Assembly: GCA_026708645.1 (NCBI GenBank)
Contig: JAPOUM010000017.1
Span: 62,001 to 126,000 of the forward strand
Source: Acidimicrobiaceae bacterium
GTDB taxonomy: Bacteria > Actinomycetota > Acidimicrobiia > Acidimicrobiales > Aldehydirespiratoraceae
Direction of reading: 5' to 3'
DNA length: 64,000 nucleotides
Shown: positions 9,188-16,986 of the stretch, piece after piece
Layout: every line of letters begins with the position of its first letter
Numbering within the stretch: position 1 is the stretch's first letter
Program-made: the position numbers and the translations under genes
The notes under the pieces: generated by a model
Told to the model about the DNA's origin: nothing
Seen by the model: only the letters and a program-made list of their open reading frames with translations
The model's database searches: none

Positions 9188-9487
9188 TTGGCACGCAAGC
9201 TGGGCGTAAGCGAAGTCGGCGATCTTCTCAAGCGTTACGCACGCCAAGAGCTGCTGGGGCCGCTGCAAGGAGCTTGGCGCTGGGTGGGCTTGGGCCTGGC
9301 GGGGAGCCTGGTCCTGGTGGTGGGCTTGGTGCTTTTGACGCTGGCGATGCTGCGGGCTCTGCAGACCGAGACCGGCAGCGCCTTCTCGGGCAACCTCTCG
9401 TGGATTCCCTACCTGCTGACGGTGGTCGCGCTGACCGGCGTGATCGTGCTGCTGCTGCGACAGGTGACCAAGCGGGGGCTCGGGTGA
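9188..9487 (+). CDS. small two-helix membrane protein, phage-holin-family-like (holin-X type)
   Basis: A 99-residue protein starts at TTG 9188, preceded by a strong GGGAGGA site. A charged N-terminus (VSEVGDLLKRYARQELLGPL) precedes two membrane helices, about residues 35-58 and 73-92, and a basic tail. The architecture matches actinobacterial proteins annotated as phage holin family (PF07332). These are chromosomal housekeeping membrane proteins, not evidence of a prophage. It is first in a run of three tiny membrane-protein genes. Confidence 0.6.
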   Translation: MARKLGVSEVGDLLKRYARQELLGPLQGAWRWVGLGLAGSLVLVVGLVLLTLAMLRALQTETGSAFSGNLSWIPYLLTVVALTGVIVLLLRQVTKRGLG

Positions 9488-9494
9488 GAGACGC

Positions 9495-9731
9495 ATGAGC
9501 GCCGCCGCCCCCGAAGACGCCCGCGGCGACGGCGAGCGGATCAGCCGCGACACGCTGGAAAGCGCTTTGCGCGACCTGCAAGCCGACATCGACCGCGAGA
9601 CGCCGCCGTTGCTGGTGCGGGTCGCCTACGGGGCGTCCGCAGCCGCGACCGCGCTGGTCGTGCTGGCCTACGTCTTCGGACGACGCGCCGGCCGCCGGAG
9701 GCGCACTGTCGTGGAAGTCAGGCGGTTCTAG
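9495..9731 (+). CDS. small single-pass membrane protein, unknown function
   Basis: The 78-residue product starts at ATG 9495, 7 bp after the previous gene. Residues 1-40 are polar with a helix (ISRDTLESALRDLQADID), residues 45-64 form one membrane helix (VAYGASAAATALVVLAYVFG), and the C-terminus is a basic RR-rich tail. This recalls DUF3618-like small proteins but no firm family match was made. It probably shares an operon with the flanking small genes. Confidence 0.6.
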   Translation: MSAAAPEDARGDGERISRDTLESALRDLQADIDRETPPLLVRVAYGASAAATALVVLAYVFGRRAGRRRRTVVEVRRF

Positions 9732-9734
9732 GCG

Positions 9735-9953
9735 GTGCCGCGGCTTCCGGCGCTGGCGCCGGGATCATGGGTCGCCCGCCAAGCGAAGCGGCGCGGGCTG
9801 TTGGGAAGCTCCCGTGTGTGGTTCGCCGTGTTCGTGGCCGGCGGCGTCGTGAGACTGGCTCGCCGGGCGATGAAGCCTGACAAGCCGGAGACGCTGCTGT
9901 CCGAGCGGATAGGTCCGGGCGAGGGGATCTCGATTCGCAACGTCGATCGATGA
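9735..9953 (+). CDS. small basic membrane-associated protein, unknown function
   Basis: A 72-residue frame starts at GTG 9735, 3 bp after the previous stop. It has a basic N-terminus, a short hydrophobic stretch (VWFAVFVAGGVVRLA) and a polar C-terminus. Its stop overlaps the trmI start as ATGA (9950-9953), arguing for coupled translation and a real gene. Function not recognised. Confidence 0.55.
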   Translation: MPRLPALAPGSWVARQAKRRGLLGSSRVWFAVFVAGGVVRLARRAMKPDKPETLLSERIGPGEGISIRNVDR

Positions 9954-10726
9954 GCTCCGGCGTCTTGCGCGTCGGTGAGCCGGTGCTGCTGATAGACCGC
10001 AAACAGCGCCGTTATCTGATCGACCTGAAAAAGGGCGGCGAGTTCCATACTCATGCCGGGGTGATCCCACATGATGAGATCATCGGCGTCGAGGAAGGCG
10101 CCAGGCTGCTCTCTGGGCGCGGCGCCGGCTTCTTGGCGTTGCGCCCCACCCAGGCGGACGCGGTACTGAAGATGCCTCGCGGCGCCCAGGTCGTTTATCC
10201 CAAAGACAGCGCCGCGATCTTGACCTGGGCCGACATTCACCCCGGCGCACGGGTGCTGGAGGCCGGGATCGGCTCGGGGGCTCTGTCGATGGCGCTGCTG
10301 CGCGCCGGCGCGGCGGTGACCGGCTATGAGTGCCGTGAGGATTTCCTGAAGGTCGCACGCGCCAACGTCGCCAGGTTCTGCGGGCCTGAGGAGCTGGAGC
10401 GCTACCGCACCGAACTGCGCGACGTTTACGAGGGTGTCGACGAGTCTGATCTTGATCGGGTGGTTTTGGATCTGCCGGAGCCGTGGCGGGTGGTGGCGCA
10501 CAGCGCGGCGGCGTTGCGCGGCGGCGGCATATTCCTGGCTTACACGCCCAGCATCATGCAAGTGAAGCGCTTGCGGGAAGCGCTCGAGGACTCGCCCTTC
10601 GAGTTGCATTCCACTGTCGAAGTGCTGATGCGCGGCTGGCATGTCGCGGGCGAGGCGGTGCGTCCCGATCATCGCATGGTGGCCCACACCGGTTTTTTGA
10701 CCACCAGCCGTCTCTGTGCGCCGTGA
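9950..10726 (+). CDS. trmI: tRNA (adenine(58)-N1)-methyltransferase
   Basis: TrmI methylates N1 of A58 in the tRNA T-loop using S-adenosylmethionine. The 258-aa protein has an N-terminal beta domain, the family segment YPKDSAAILTWADIHPGARV, the SAM motif LEAGIGSGALSMALL, and DRVVLDLPEPWRVV. Length and motifs match actinobacterial TrmI. In mycobacteria the homologue also lies close to the proteasome ATPase gene, so the position here is conserved. ATG 9950 overlaps the previous stop, and the stop overlaps the next GTG. Confidence 0.95.
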   Translation: MSSGVLRVGEPVLLIDRKQRRYLIDLKKGGEFHTHAGVIPHDEIIGVEEGARLLSGRGAGFLALRPTQADAVLKMPRGAQVVYPKDSAAILTWADIHPGARVLEAGIGSGALSMALLRAGAAVTGYECREDFLKVARANVARFCGPEELERYRTELRDVYEGVDESDLDRVVLDLPEPWRVVAHSAAALRGGGIFLAYTPSIMQVKRLREALEDSPFELHSTVEVLMRGWHVAGEAVRPDHRMVAHTGFLTTSRLCAP

Positions 10727-11619
10727 ACCGACGGCAGGTCCGCTCGGGCGCGACCTGGCTGGCCGCCGGCGCCGCCGTCGCGGTGGCGGTCTTCGCGCTG
10801 CCGGGACTGTTCGACGATTCTGACCCTGCCGCCGCCGGTGACGCCGCCGCCGGCTTCAGCGGCCCCGGCGCCGGCGCCGACGAGGCCGAGGCCCCTGCGG
10901 GCGCTGCCGCCGAGCCGCCGGTGACCCGCCCGCCTCTGGGCGCGACTCCCGAACCGGGCCCTGCGCCGGACGGGCACGGCCTCTCAGAGGAGCAGCTGGC
11001 CGTCGCGGTGGCGTCCTCGGTGAGGGTGGCGGGCGCAGCCTGCGGCGGCGTAGTGCGTGAAGCCAGCGGTTTCGCCGCAGCCGACGGAGACTTGGTGGTG
11101 AGCATCGCCCACCTGATGACCGGCATGGCCGAGCCCGTCGTGGAACTCGCCGACGGGCGGGTGCTGCAAGCTCAGCTGGTGGCCTTGGACTTGGTGAACG
11201 ACCTCTCGGTGCTGAGAGTCCCCGGCGCGGGACTCGAGCCGCTGGCTTTGAGCGAAGCCGTGCCCGACGGCGCCGTCGGGGCGGTGTTGGCCTGGGAGGA
11301 CGAGAGCGAGCCCGACCCCACGCCGTTCCGCATCGACCGGCCGGTGACGGTTCTGACCGACCCGGTGGGCGGCGGAGAGCGGATACAGCGTCCTTCGTGG
11401 CTGCTGGCCGCCGACACCGAAGTGGGCGACTCAGGGGCTGCGCTGGCTGTCGCCGACGACGAGGAGCGGGTCATCGTGGCCGGCGTCGCCTGGGGCGCCT
11501 CGCGCCGAGGCGGCGGGGGAGTGGCCTACGCCACTCGATCCGGCGCAGTGCAGGAGCTTCTCGACTCCAGTGATCTCACTGAGCGGGTGCCTCCGCCCGA
11601 ATGCGACGGCGCCCGTTGA
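10723..11619 (+). CDS. membrane-anchored or secreted trypsin-fold serine protease
   Basis: The 298-aa product starts at GTG 10723, overlapping the trmI stop (GTGA); longer in-frame starts would run through trmI. A hydrophobic helix at residues 10-30 acts as signal or anchor, followed by a ~75-residue Ala/Pro/Gly-rich linker. The protease domain has His130 (SIAHLM), Asp160 (VNDLSVLRV) and Ser237 (GDSGAAL), a complete chymotrypsin-fold triad. A GG..R disordered loop sits near the C-terminus. It should act outside the cytoplasmic membrane. The substrate is unknown; MarP/DegP-like proteases are the nearest idea. Confidence 0.8.
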   Translation: MNRRQVRSGATWLAAGAAVAVAVFALPGLFDDSDPAAAGDAAAGFSGPGAGADEAEAPAGAAAEPPVTRPPLGATPEPGPAPDGHGLSEEQLAVAVASSVRVAGAACGGVVREASGFAAADGDLVVSIAHLMTGMAEPVVELADGRVLQAQLVALDLVNDLSVLRVPGAGLEPLALSEAVPDGAVGAVLAWEDESEPDPTPFRIDRPVTVLTDPVGGGERIQRPSWLLAADTEVGDSGAALAVADDEERVIVAGVAWGASRRGGGGVAYATRSGAVQELLDSSDLTERVPPPECDGAR

Positions 11620-11661
11620 GGCTCGCGCCTCGGCGGGCTCGAAGCCCGTTGAGGTTTCGAC

Positions 11662-11907
11662 TCAGCCCGGTTCGATGAAGATGCACTCGCCGGGGCATTC
11701 CTCGGCGGACTCGATCACTGCCTCTAGTTGACCGTCGGGTATTGCGGCCAGCCCCTCGGCGCCGCCGGGATCTGAAAACACTTTGCCGTCCTCGACGACG
11801 TATGCGAGCCCGTCGTCGAGGAGGGTGAAGACGTCGGGCGCGATCTCTTCGCACAAGCCGTCGCCGGTGCACAAGTCTTGATCAATCCAGACCTTCATTC
11901 CGGTCAT
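11662..11907 (-). CDS. ferredoxin (single Fe-S cluster type)
   Basis: This 81-aa acidic protein begins MTGMKVWIDQDLCTGDGLCE. The cysteines are arranged C-x5-C near the N-terminus and C-P-G-E-C near the C-terminus, with APDVFTLLDDGLAYV between, as in actinobacterial 3Fe-4S/4Fe-4S ferredoxins that feed electrons to P450s and other oxidoreductases. Start choice is uncertain: GTG 11922, ATG 11907 and ATG 11898 are all in frame, and conserved sequence begins at ATG 11898. AGAGAGG lies upstream of all three. It is divergent from mpa. Confidence 0.88.
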   Translation of the reverse strand: MTGMKVWIDQDLCTGDGLCEEIAPDVFTLLDDGLAYVVEDGKVFSDPGGAEGLAAIPDGQLEAVIESAEECPGECIFIEPG

Positions 11908-12162
11908 GTCGGTGCAAGCCACCTCTCTGTGTTGACGCGCCTTCGGGCGCGTCTCGGGACCTGAGCGAAAGCATACCGTGAGCGCGGCGACACCGGATGC
12001 CTGCTCGCAAGAGGCCGGTCGGAGAGTCTCGCCGCCGGCCGGTCGGGGCCGCGGCCCGATCGACCGACGACGGCTTCGGTGTTGTCGAACGGCCGCCGCC
12101 GTCTAGGGTTGCCCTCCCGTGGGCCGCCTGCAGCGGCCCGGTCCGACCGTAATGGAGGAGTT

Positions 12163-13917
12163 GTGAGCGAGTCCGGCATCGAGCAGTTCAGGGAACACCC
12201 CGAGCGTCTTGCACTGCTTGTCGCTGAGCTCCGCAGCGAGGTGGCTGCGCTGCGGCGCCGCTTGAACGAAGCCCCCAAGCGGGTGCGGCTGCTCGAGGAG
12301 CGTCTCGCCGACAGCAAGGGACGGCTCACTCAGGCGGTCGCCCAGAACGAGCGTCTCACCGCCATGCTGCGCGAAGCCCGCGAGCACATAACGGCGCTGC
12401 GCGACGAGGTCGAGAAGCTCACGCAGCCGCCGAGCGGTTACGGCACCGTGCTGGGATGCAACGACGACGGCACCGTCGATGTGCGCGCCGGGGGCCGCAA
12501 GATGCGAGTGTCGGTGCATCCCGACCTGACCGAGGATCTGCAAGTCGGCGAGGAGGTGGCGCTCAACGAGTCTTTCAGTGTGGTGCTGGCTCGGCGCCCC
12601 GACCGCACAGGCGAGGTGTCCGTCGTCAAGGAGCTCCTTCCCGGATCCGACCGCGCGGTGGTGCTGGGACGCGCCGACGAGGAGCGCGTGGTCGAGCTGA
12701 GCGCCAGGGTGGCGTCCGAGCCGGTGCGTTCCGGCGACCACGTGCTGATCGACGCTTCCGGCGATCTCGTGATCGAGCGCCTGCCGCGCCCCGAGGTCGA
12801 GGATCTGATCCTCGAAGAGGTGCCCGACGTCTCCTACGCCGACGTCGGCGGGCTCGACACCCAGATCGAGCAGATCACCGACGCGGTGGAGCTGCCGTTC
12901 GTGCATCATTCGCTGTTCTCCGAATACGACCTGCCGGCGCCCAAGGGGGTGCTGCTCTACGGGCCTCCCGGATGCGGCAAGACGCTGATAGCCAAGGCGG
13001 TGGCCAGCAGCCTGGCCGCGAAAGTGTCGGAGCTCTCCGGCGACGCCAGGGCGCGTAGCTACTTCTTGAACATCAAAGGCCCCGAGCTGCTCAACAAGTA
13101 CGTGGGCGAGACCGAGCGCCAGATCCGCCTGGTCTTCCAGCGGGCCCGCGAGAAGAGCGAGCAGGGCTGGCCGGTGATCGTGTTCTTCGACGAGATGGAG
13201 TCGCTGTTCCGCACGCGCGGCTCGGGGATCAGCTCGGACATCGAGTCGACCATCGTGCCGCAGCTTCTGGCCGAGATCGACGGAGTGGAAGCGCTGCGCA
13301 ACGTGATCGTGATCGGCGCATCCAACAGAGAGGATCTGATCGACCCGGCGATACTGCGTCCGGGCCGCCTCGACGTGAAGATCAAGATCGAGCGCCCCGA
13401 TGCCGAGGCGGCGACTTCGATCTTCGCTCGTTATCTGGTGCCGACGCTGCCCATCGCGGCGGAGATGGTGGAAACCGTCGGCGGCGGCGATTCGGACAAG
13501 GCGGTGCGAGGCATGATCGAACAGACCGTCGAGGACATGTACCGGCCCGCCGACGCCAACCGCTTCCTCGAAGTGACGTACGCGAACGGCGACAAAGAGG
13601 TGATGTACTTCCGCGACTTCGCGTCGGGGGCGATGATCGAGAACGTCGTGCGCCGGGCCAAGAAGCTGGCCATCAAGCGTGAGATAGCGGGCGGTTCTCG
13701 GGGCATAGTGACAGGGGATCTGCTCGCCTCGGTGCGCCAGGAGTTCAAGGAGCACGAGGATCTGCCCAACACCACCAACCCCGACGATTGGGCCAGGATC
13801 TCCGGCAAGAAAGGCGAGCGCATCGTGTTCGTGCGCACGCTGGTGTCCAACGACGACGACGATCTCGCCTCGGGGGGCCGCTCGATCGAGCGGGTGCAGA
13901 CCGGCCAATACCTCTAG
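12163..13917 (+). CDS. mpa: Pup-proteasome ATPase Mpa/ARC
   Basis: This AAA ring unfoldase recognises pupylated proteins and feeds them to the 20S proteasome. The 584-aa protein has an N-terminal coiled coil that binds Pup (residues ~10-85), OB-type interdomains (~90-220), Walker A GPPGCGKT at 267-274, Walker [10 protein letters not shown] near 340, and a tail ending GQYL, the docking signal for the proteasome core. GTG 12163 has GGAGG 4 nt upstream; the in-frame ORF is open further upstream but without family sequence. A TAGGGT -10-like element lies at 12103. The usual partners dop-pup-prcBA lie 6 kb downstream, separated by an ABC transporter. Confidence 0.96.
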   Translation: MSESGIEQFREHPERLALLVAELRSEVAALRRRLNEAPKRVRLLEERLADSKGRLTQAVAQNERLTAMLREAREHITALRDEVEKLTQPPSGYGTVLGCNDDGTVDVRAGGRKMRVSVHPDLTEDLQVGEEVALNESFSVVLARRPDRTGEVSVVKELLPGSDRAVVLGRADEERVVELSARVASEPVRSGDHVLIDASGDLVIERLPRPEVEDLILEEVPDVSYADVGGLDTQIEQITDAVELPFVHHSLFSEYDLPAPKGVLLYGPPGCGKTLIAKAVASSLAAKVSELSGDARARSYFLNIKGPELLNKYVGETERQIRLVFQRAREKSEQGWPVIVFFDEMESLFRTRGSGISSDIESTIVPQLLAEIDGVEALRNVIVIGASNREDLIDPAILRPGRLDVKIKIERPDAEAATSIFARYLVPTLPIAAEMVETVGGGDSDKAVRGMIEQTVEDMYRPADANRFLEVTYANGDKEVMYFRDFASGAMIENVVRRAKKLAIKREIAGGSRGIVTGDLLASVRQEFKEHEDLPNTTNPDDWARISGKKGERIVFVRTLVSNDDDDLASGGRSIERVQTGQYL

Positions 13918-14044
13918 ATACAGCGCTGCCGACTGAGAGCGTCGCGTCGACGCGGGGCCGTTCCCGCTGCTGCTCGCTGCGGCCCGAGTGGCACGCTGTC
14001 GAGGGGGCTGAGAGGCTCACAGGTCGGCGCTTCGGCCTATGTCC

Positions 14045-14073
14045 TTGAATTTGTCGCATCCGGGCAATAAGGT
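14045..14073 (+). promoter_or_regulatory. sigma70-type promoter of the aap operon
   Basis: TTGAAT (14045-14050) and TAAGGT (14068-14073) are separated by exactly 17 bp, 36 bp before GTG 14110, leaving room for a short leader carrying the GGAGG site. Confidence 0.6.
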
Positions 14074-14109
14074 TGGTCAGTCACTTTCGGCGATCATTCG
14101 GAGGAACCA

Positions 14110-15282
14110 GTGACCAAAAACAAGTCCTTGCTGTGGCGCGCGCTCGCCGTGCTGTTCTGCATTTCGCTGATCGCAGCGTCATGCGGCGACGACGACGACG
14201 ACAGCGGCACAACGCAGCAGCCGGCGACGACGACGGCCGCTGCTGCGACCGACGACGAGCCCGCCGCTGACACCACGACGACTGCAGCGGCCGACGTCAT
14301 CGAGAACACCCAGGACGGTGATCTCCTTGCCACCGTCATGGAGCGCGGCAAGCTCCACTGCGGTGTGTCCGGTGCTGCGGTGGCCTTCTCGGAGACCCAG
14401 CCCGACGGCACGCAGACCGGCTTCGACGCCGACTACTGCCGTGCAGTGGCAGCCGCCATCTTCGGCGACGCCGACGCCGTGGAGTACGTCCCCCTCACCG
14501 CGGCCGAGCGTTTCACCGCAGTGCAGACAGGCGCCGTGGACGTGCTGATGCGCAACACCACCTGGACCCAGGGCCGTGACACCGAGGTGGGCATGGACTT
14601 CGGGCCGACCACCTATTACGACGGCCAGCAGCTGATGGCCCGAGTCAGCGACGACTTCTCCAACTCCTCGCAGATCAGCGACATCGACGGCGCGGTGGTT
14701 TGCACCAATGCGGGCACCACCACCGAGCAGAACATCGCGGACGCGGCCGAGGAGGCCGGTGTGTCGATCACTCTCAACACCTTCGAGGACTTCGACATCG
14801 TCACCACCAACTTCGTCCAAGGCGCCTGCGACATCGTCACCACCGACGGCTCGGCGCTGGTCGGACGCAAAGCCAACCAGGAGCCCGACGATCAAGAGTG
14901 GGTCATCTTCCCGCCCACCCCGATCTCCAAAGAGCCACTCGGCCCCACCTACGGCCAGAACCAGTCGCGCTTCGCTGACGTGGTCAACTGGACCGTCTAC
15001 GCCACTGTCATCGCCGACGAGAAGGGCGTCAACTCGAGCAACGTGGACGCCATGGCGGCCAATCCCCCCGACGCCGAAGTGGGCCGGCTGCTCGGAGGCG
15101 AGGGCGAGCTTCAGAGCGCCATGGGCTTGGCGCCGGACGCCTTCTGGCAGGTGATCAAGCAGGTCGGCAACTACGACGAGATCTACTCGCGCAACCTCAA
15201 CCCGGTCGGTCTGACCCGTGAAGGCTCGGCCAACGCCGGCTGGCTGGACGGCGGACTCATCTACGCCCCGCCGGCGCGCTGA
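14110..15282 (+). CDS. aapJ: polar amino-acid ABC transporter substrate-binding lipoprotein
   Basis: This 390-aa lipoprotein has a signal helix and lipobox ending at Cys25 (LIAASC), a low-complexity Asp/Thr/Ala linker (residues 27-62), then an AapJ/BztA-type binding domain: GKLHCGVSG, FDADYCRAVAAAIFGD, VDVLMRNTTWTQGRD, and the C-terminal LNPVGLTREGSANAGWLDGG. The family captures general L-amino acids outside the membrane. GTG 14110 has GGAGG at the right distance. It is first in aapJQMP; a strong stem-loop follows the gene. Confidence 0.92.
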   Translation: MTKNKSLLWRALAVLFCISLIAASCGDDDDDSGTTQQPATTTAAAATDDEPAADTTTTAAADVIENTQDGDLLATVMERGKLHCGVSGAAVAFSETQPDGTQTGFDADYCRAVAAAIFGDADAVEYVPLTAAERFTAVQTGAVDVLMRNTTWTQGRDTEVGMDFGPTTYYDGQQLMARVSDDFSNSSQISDIDGAVVCTNAGTTTEQNIADAAEEAGVSITLNTFEDFDIVTTNFVQGACDIVTTDGSALVGRKANQEPDDQEWVIFPPTPISKEPLGPTYGQNQSRFADVVNWTVYATVIADEKGVNSSNVDAMAANPPDAEVGRLLGGEGELQSAMGLAPDAFWQVIKQVGNYDEIYSRNLNPVGLTREGSANAGWLDGGLIYAPPAR

Positions 15283-15340
15283 TAGCAGAGTTCATACGCG
15301 ACGCGACGAGTTCTCACTTGTCCGCGCCTGCTCTGACATT

Positions 15341-15376
15341 GACGGGGGTTCGGGACGCCAGTCCCGGGCCCCCGTC
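15341..15376 (+). promoter_or_regulatory. strong intergenic stem-loop between aapJ and aapQ
   Basis: Arms of 16 nt (15341-15356 and 15361-15376) pair with only two G-U wobbles around a 4-nt loop (GCCA). There is no T-tract, so it looks like an mRNA-stabilising or attenuating hairpin rather than a terminator. Such elements often keep binding-protein mRNA in excess over permease mRNA. Confidence 0.6.
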
Positions 15377-15449
15377 GTCGTTCCGGCGCCCGACCGCGGC
15401 GCCACGAACATCCAAGTGAGTCGAAGACCGGCCTCGGAGGCGCCTCAGC

Positions 15450-16985
15450 GTGTCCAACACTGACCAAGAAACGCTGGCAGTGACCCAGTCGCGGCGCCCG
15501 CCGTTCTATCGCGATGCCACGGTGCTCAAGTGGCTGGCGCAAGTCGCGGCACTGGCGCTGGTGCTGTTCGCGCTGATCTTCATGGCGGGGCAGGCGGGGA
15601 GCAATCTCCAGGCCAAGGACATCGCCACCGGTTACGACTTCTTGGGGGTTTCGCTGGGCAGCGATCTCGGCTCGGGCATCGACACCAACCCCGACACCAG
15701 CGGCCGAGCCCTGTGGGTGGGCATGGTCAACACCATCCGTGTCTCCATCGGCGGGATACTCCTAGCCTCCGTGCTCGGCGTGGTGGTCGGCGTGGGCCGG
15801 CTGTCGAGCAACTGGCTCGTCAAGCGGAGTTGCAGCGTGTATGTGGAAACGCTGCGCAACATCCCGTTGCTGGTGCAGATCATCTTGATCTTCGCGGTGA
15901 TCGCCAGTCTGCCCCGCGTCGCCATCGATCAGGGGCCGATCCACGGCTGGCTGCACATCTCCAACAAGGGAGTGTCGATTCCGCGTGTCCACATCGGCGA
16001 CGGCTTCTACCAGTGGCTGATCTTCCTGTTGATAGGCGCGGCCGTGGGCCTGTGGGTGAAGCGTCGACGCTCGCAGCGTCACGACGTGATCGGACGCGAC
16101 ACCTACCCGGTGGCCAGTTTCGTGGCGGTGGTCGCAGCGTTCGCGCTGGCAGGCTGGTTCGCTCATCCGATCTTCGGCTGGGTCGGCGGCATCTTCGACT
16201 TCATCGCTTCGGTGCTCGACGCATTGACCCAGCAGCTGGTGCAGCTGCTGATCTCCGCAGCGGCCGCAGCGGCCGCAGTTTTGTGGATCCGGCGTTTCCT
16301 GGCGCGGCATCGCACTCCCGCCGGCCGCACCAAATTGAGCGACGACGACTATTTCCGGGTCATATTCGCGGGGCTGGCGGCAGTGCTTGCGGTGCTTTTC
16401 GTGACTGTCGGCTGGCCGGGATTCTCGAGCTGGATCATCAACTCGGGGCGCGACCTGTTCGAAGTGCTCGGCGACAAGTTCGGCGACGGCCGCACCGGTC
16501 AGCCGATCGACGCCAAACGTCCCGACATCGAGCAGCTGGGCAACTTCCCGAATTACGGTCCTGCCGGGCTCAACCTCACCCAGGGCCTCGCCGCGGTCTA
16601 CTTCGGGGTGGTCCTCTACACGGCGGCGTTCATCGCCGAGATCGTGCGTGCCGGCATTCAGGCTGTGCCCAAAGGACAGACCGAAGCGGCTCAGGCTTTG
16701 GGTCTGCGCCGCTTGACGATGCTGCGCCGTGTGATCCTGCCGCAGGCGCTCAGGGTGATACTGCCGCCGTTGGGCAACCAGTACCTGAACCTCACCAAGA
16801 ACACTTCCCTGGCGCTGGCCATCGGCTACACCGATCTGGTCCAGGTGGGTCAGACCGTCTACAACCAGACCGGTAAGACCCTGGAGGTGGTGTCGATCTG
16901 GATGCTGTTCTATCTGGCCTGCTCGCTGACCATCTCCGTGGTCGTCAACTTCTTCAATGTCCGTCTCAAGATCGTGGAGCGCTGA
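15450..16985 (+). CDS. aapQ: amino-acid ABC transporter permease (AapQ-type), enlarged
   Basis: This 511-aa inner-membrane permease has the HisM-type core: MVNTIRVSIGGILLASVLGV, VETLRNIPLLVQIIL, and the EAA loop GQTEAAQALGLRRLTMLRRV followed by ILPQALRVILPPLGNQYLNL. It is about 100 residues longer than classical AapQ (roughly 400). Extra hydrophobic helices and a charged segment occupy residues ~185-330, between the two halves of the permease domain. GTG 15450 has GGAGG 9 nt upstream. The 3' end is one base from aapM. Confidence 0.9.
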   Translation: MSNTDQETLAVTQSRRPPFYRDATVLKWLAQVAALALVLFALIFMAGQAGSNLQAKDIATGYDFLGVSLGSDLGSGIDTNPDTSGRALWVGMVNTIRVSIGGILLASVLGVVVGVGRLSSNWLVKRSCSVYVETLRNIPLLVQIILIFAVIASLPRVAIDQGPIHGWLHISNKGVSIPRVHIGDGFYQWLIFLLIGAAVGLWVKRRRSQRHDVIGRDTYPVASFVAVVAAFALAGWFAHPIFGWVGGIFDFIASVLDALTQQLVQLLISAAAAAAAVLWIRRFLARHRTPAGRTKLSDDDYFRVIFAGLAAVLAVLFVTVGWPGFSSWIINSGRDLFEVLGDKFGDGRTGQPIDAKRPDIEQLGNFPNYGPAGLNLTQGLAAVYFGVVLYTAAFIAEIVRAGIQAVPKGQTEAAQALGLRRLTMLRRVILPQALRVILPPLGNQYLNLTKNTSLALAIGYTDLVQVGQTVYNQTGKTLEVVSIWMLFYLACSLTISVVVNFFNVRLKIVER

Positions 16986-16986
16986 G

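Noticed and set aside
9188..9487. Holin-like gene as a sign of a prophage
   Set aside because: No other phage gene is near; this membrane-protein type is a normal chromosomal actinobacterial gene.
12103..13908. 601-aa ORF on the minus strand opposite mpa
   Set aside because: Shadow of the mpa coding frame with skewed His/Arg/Leu composition and no domain; high-GC genes produce long antisense frames.
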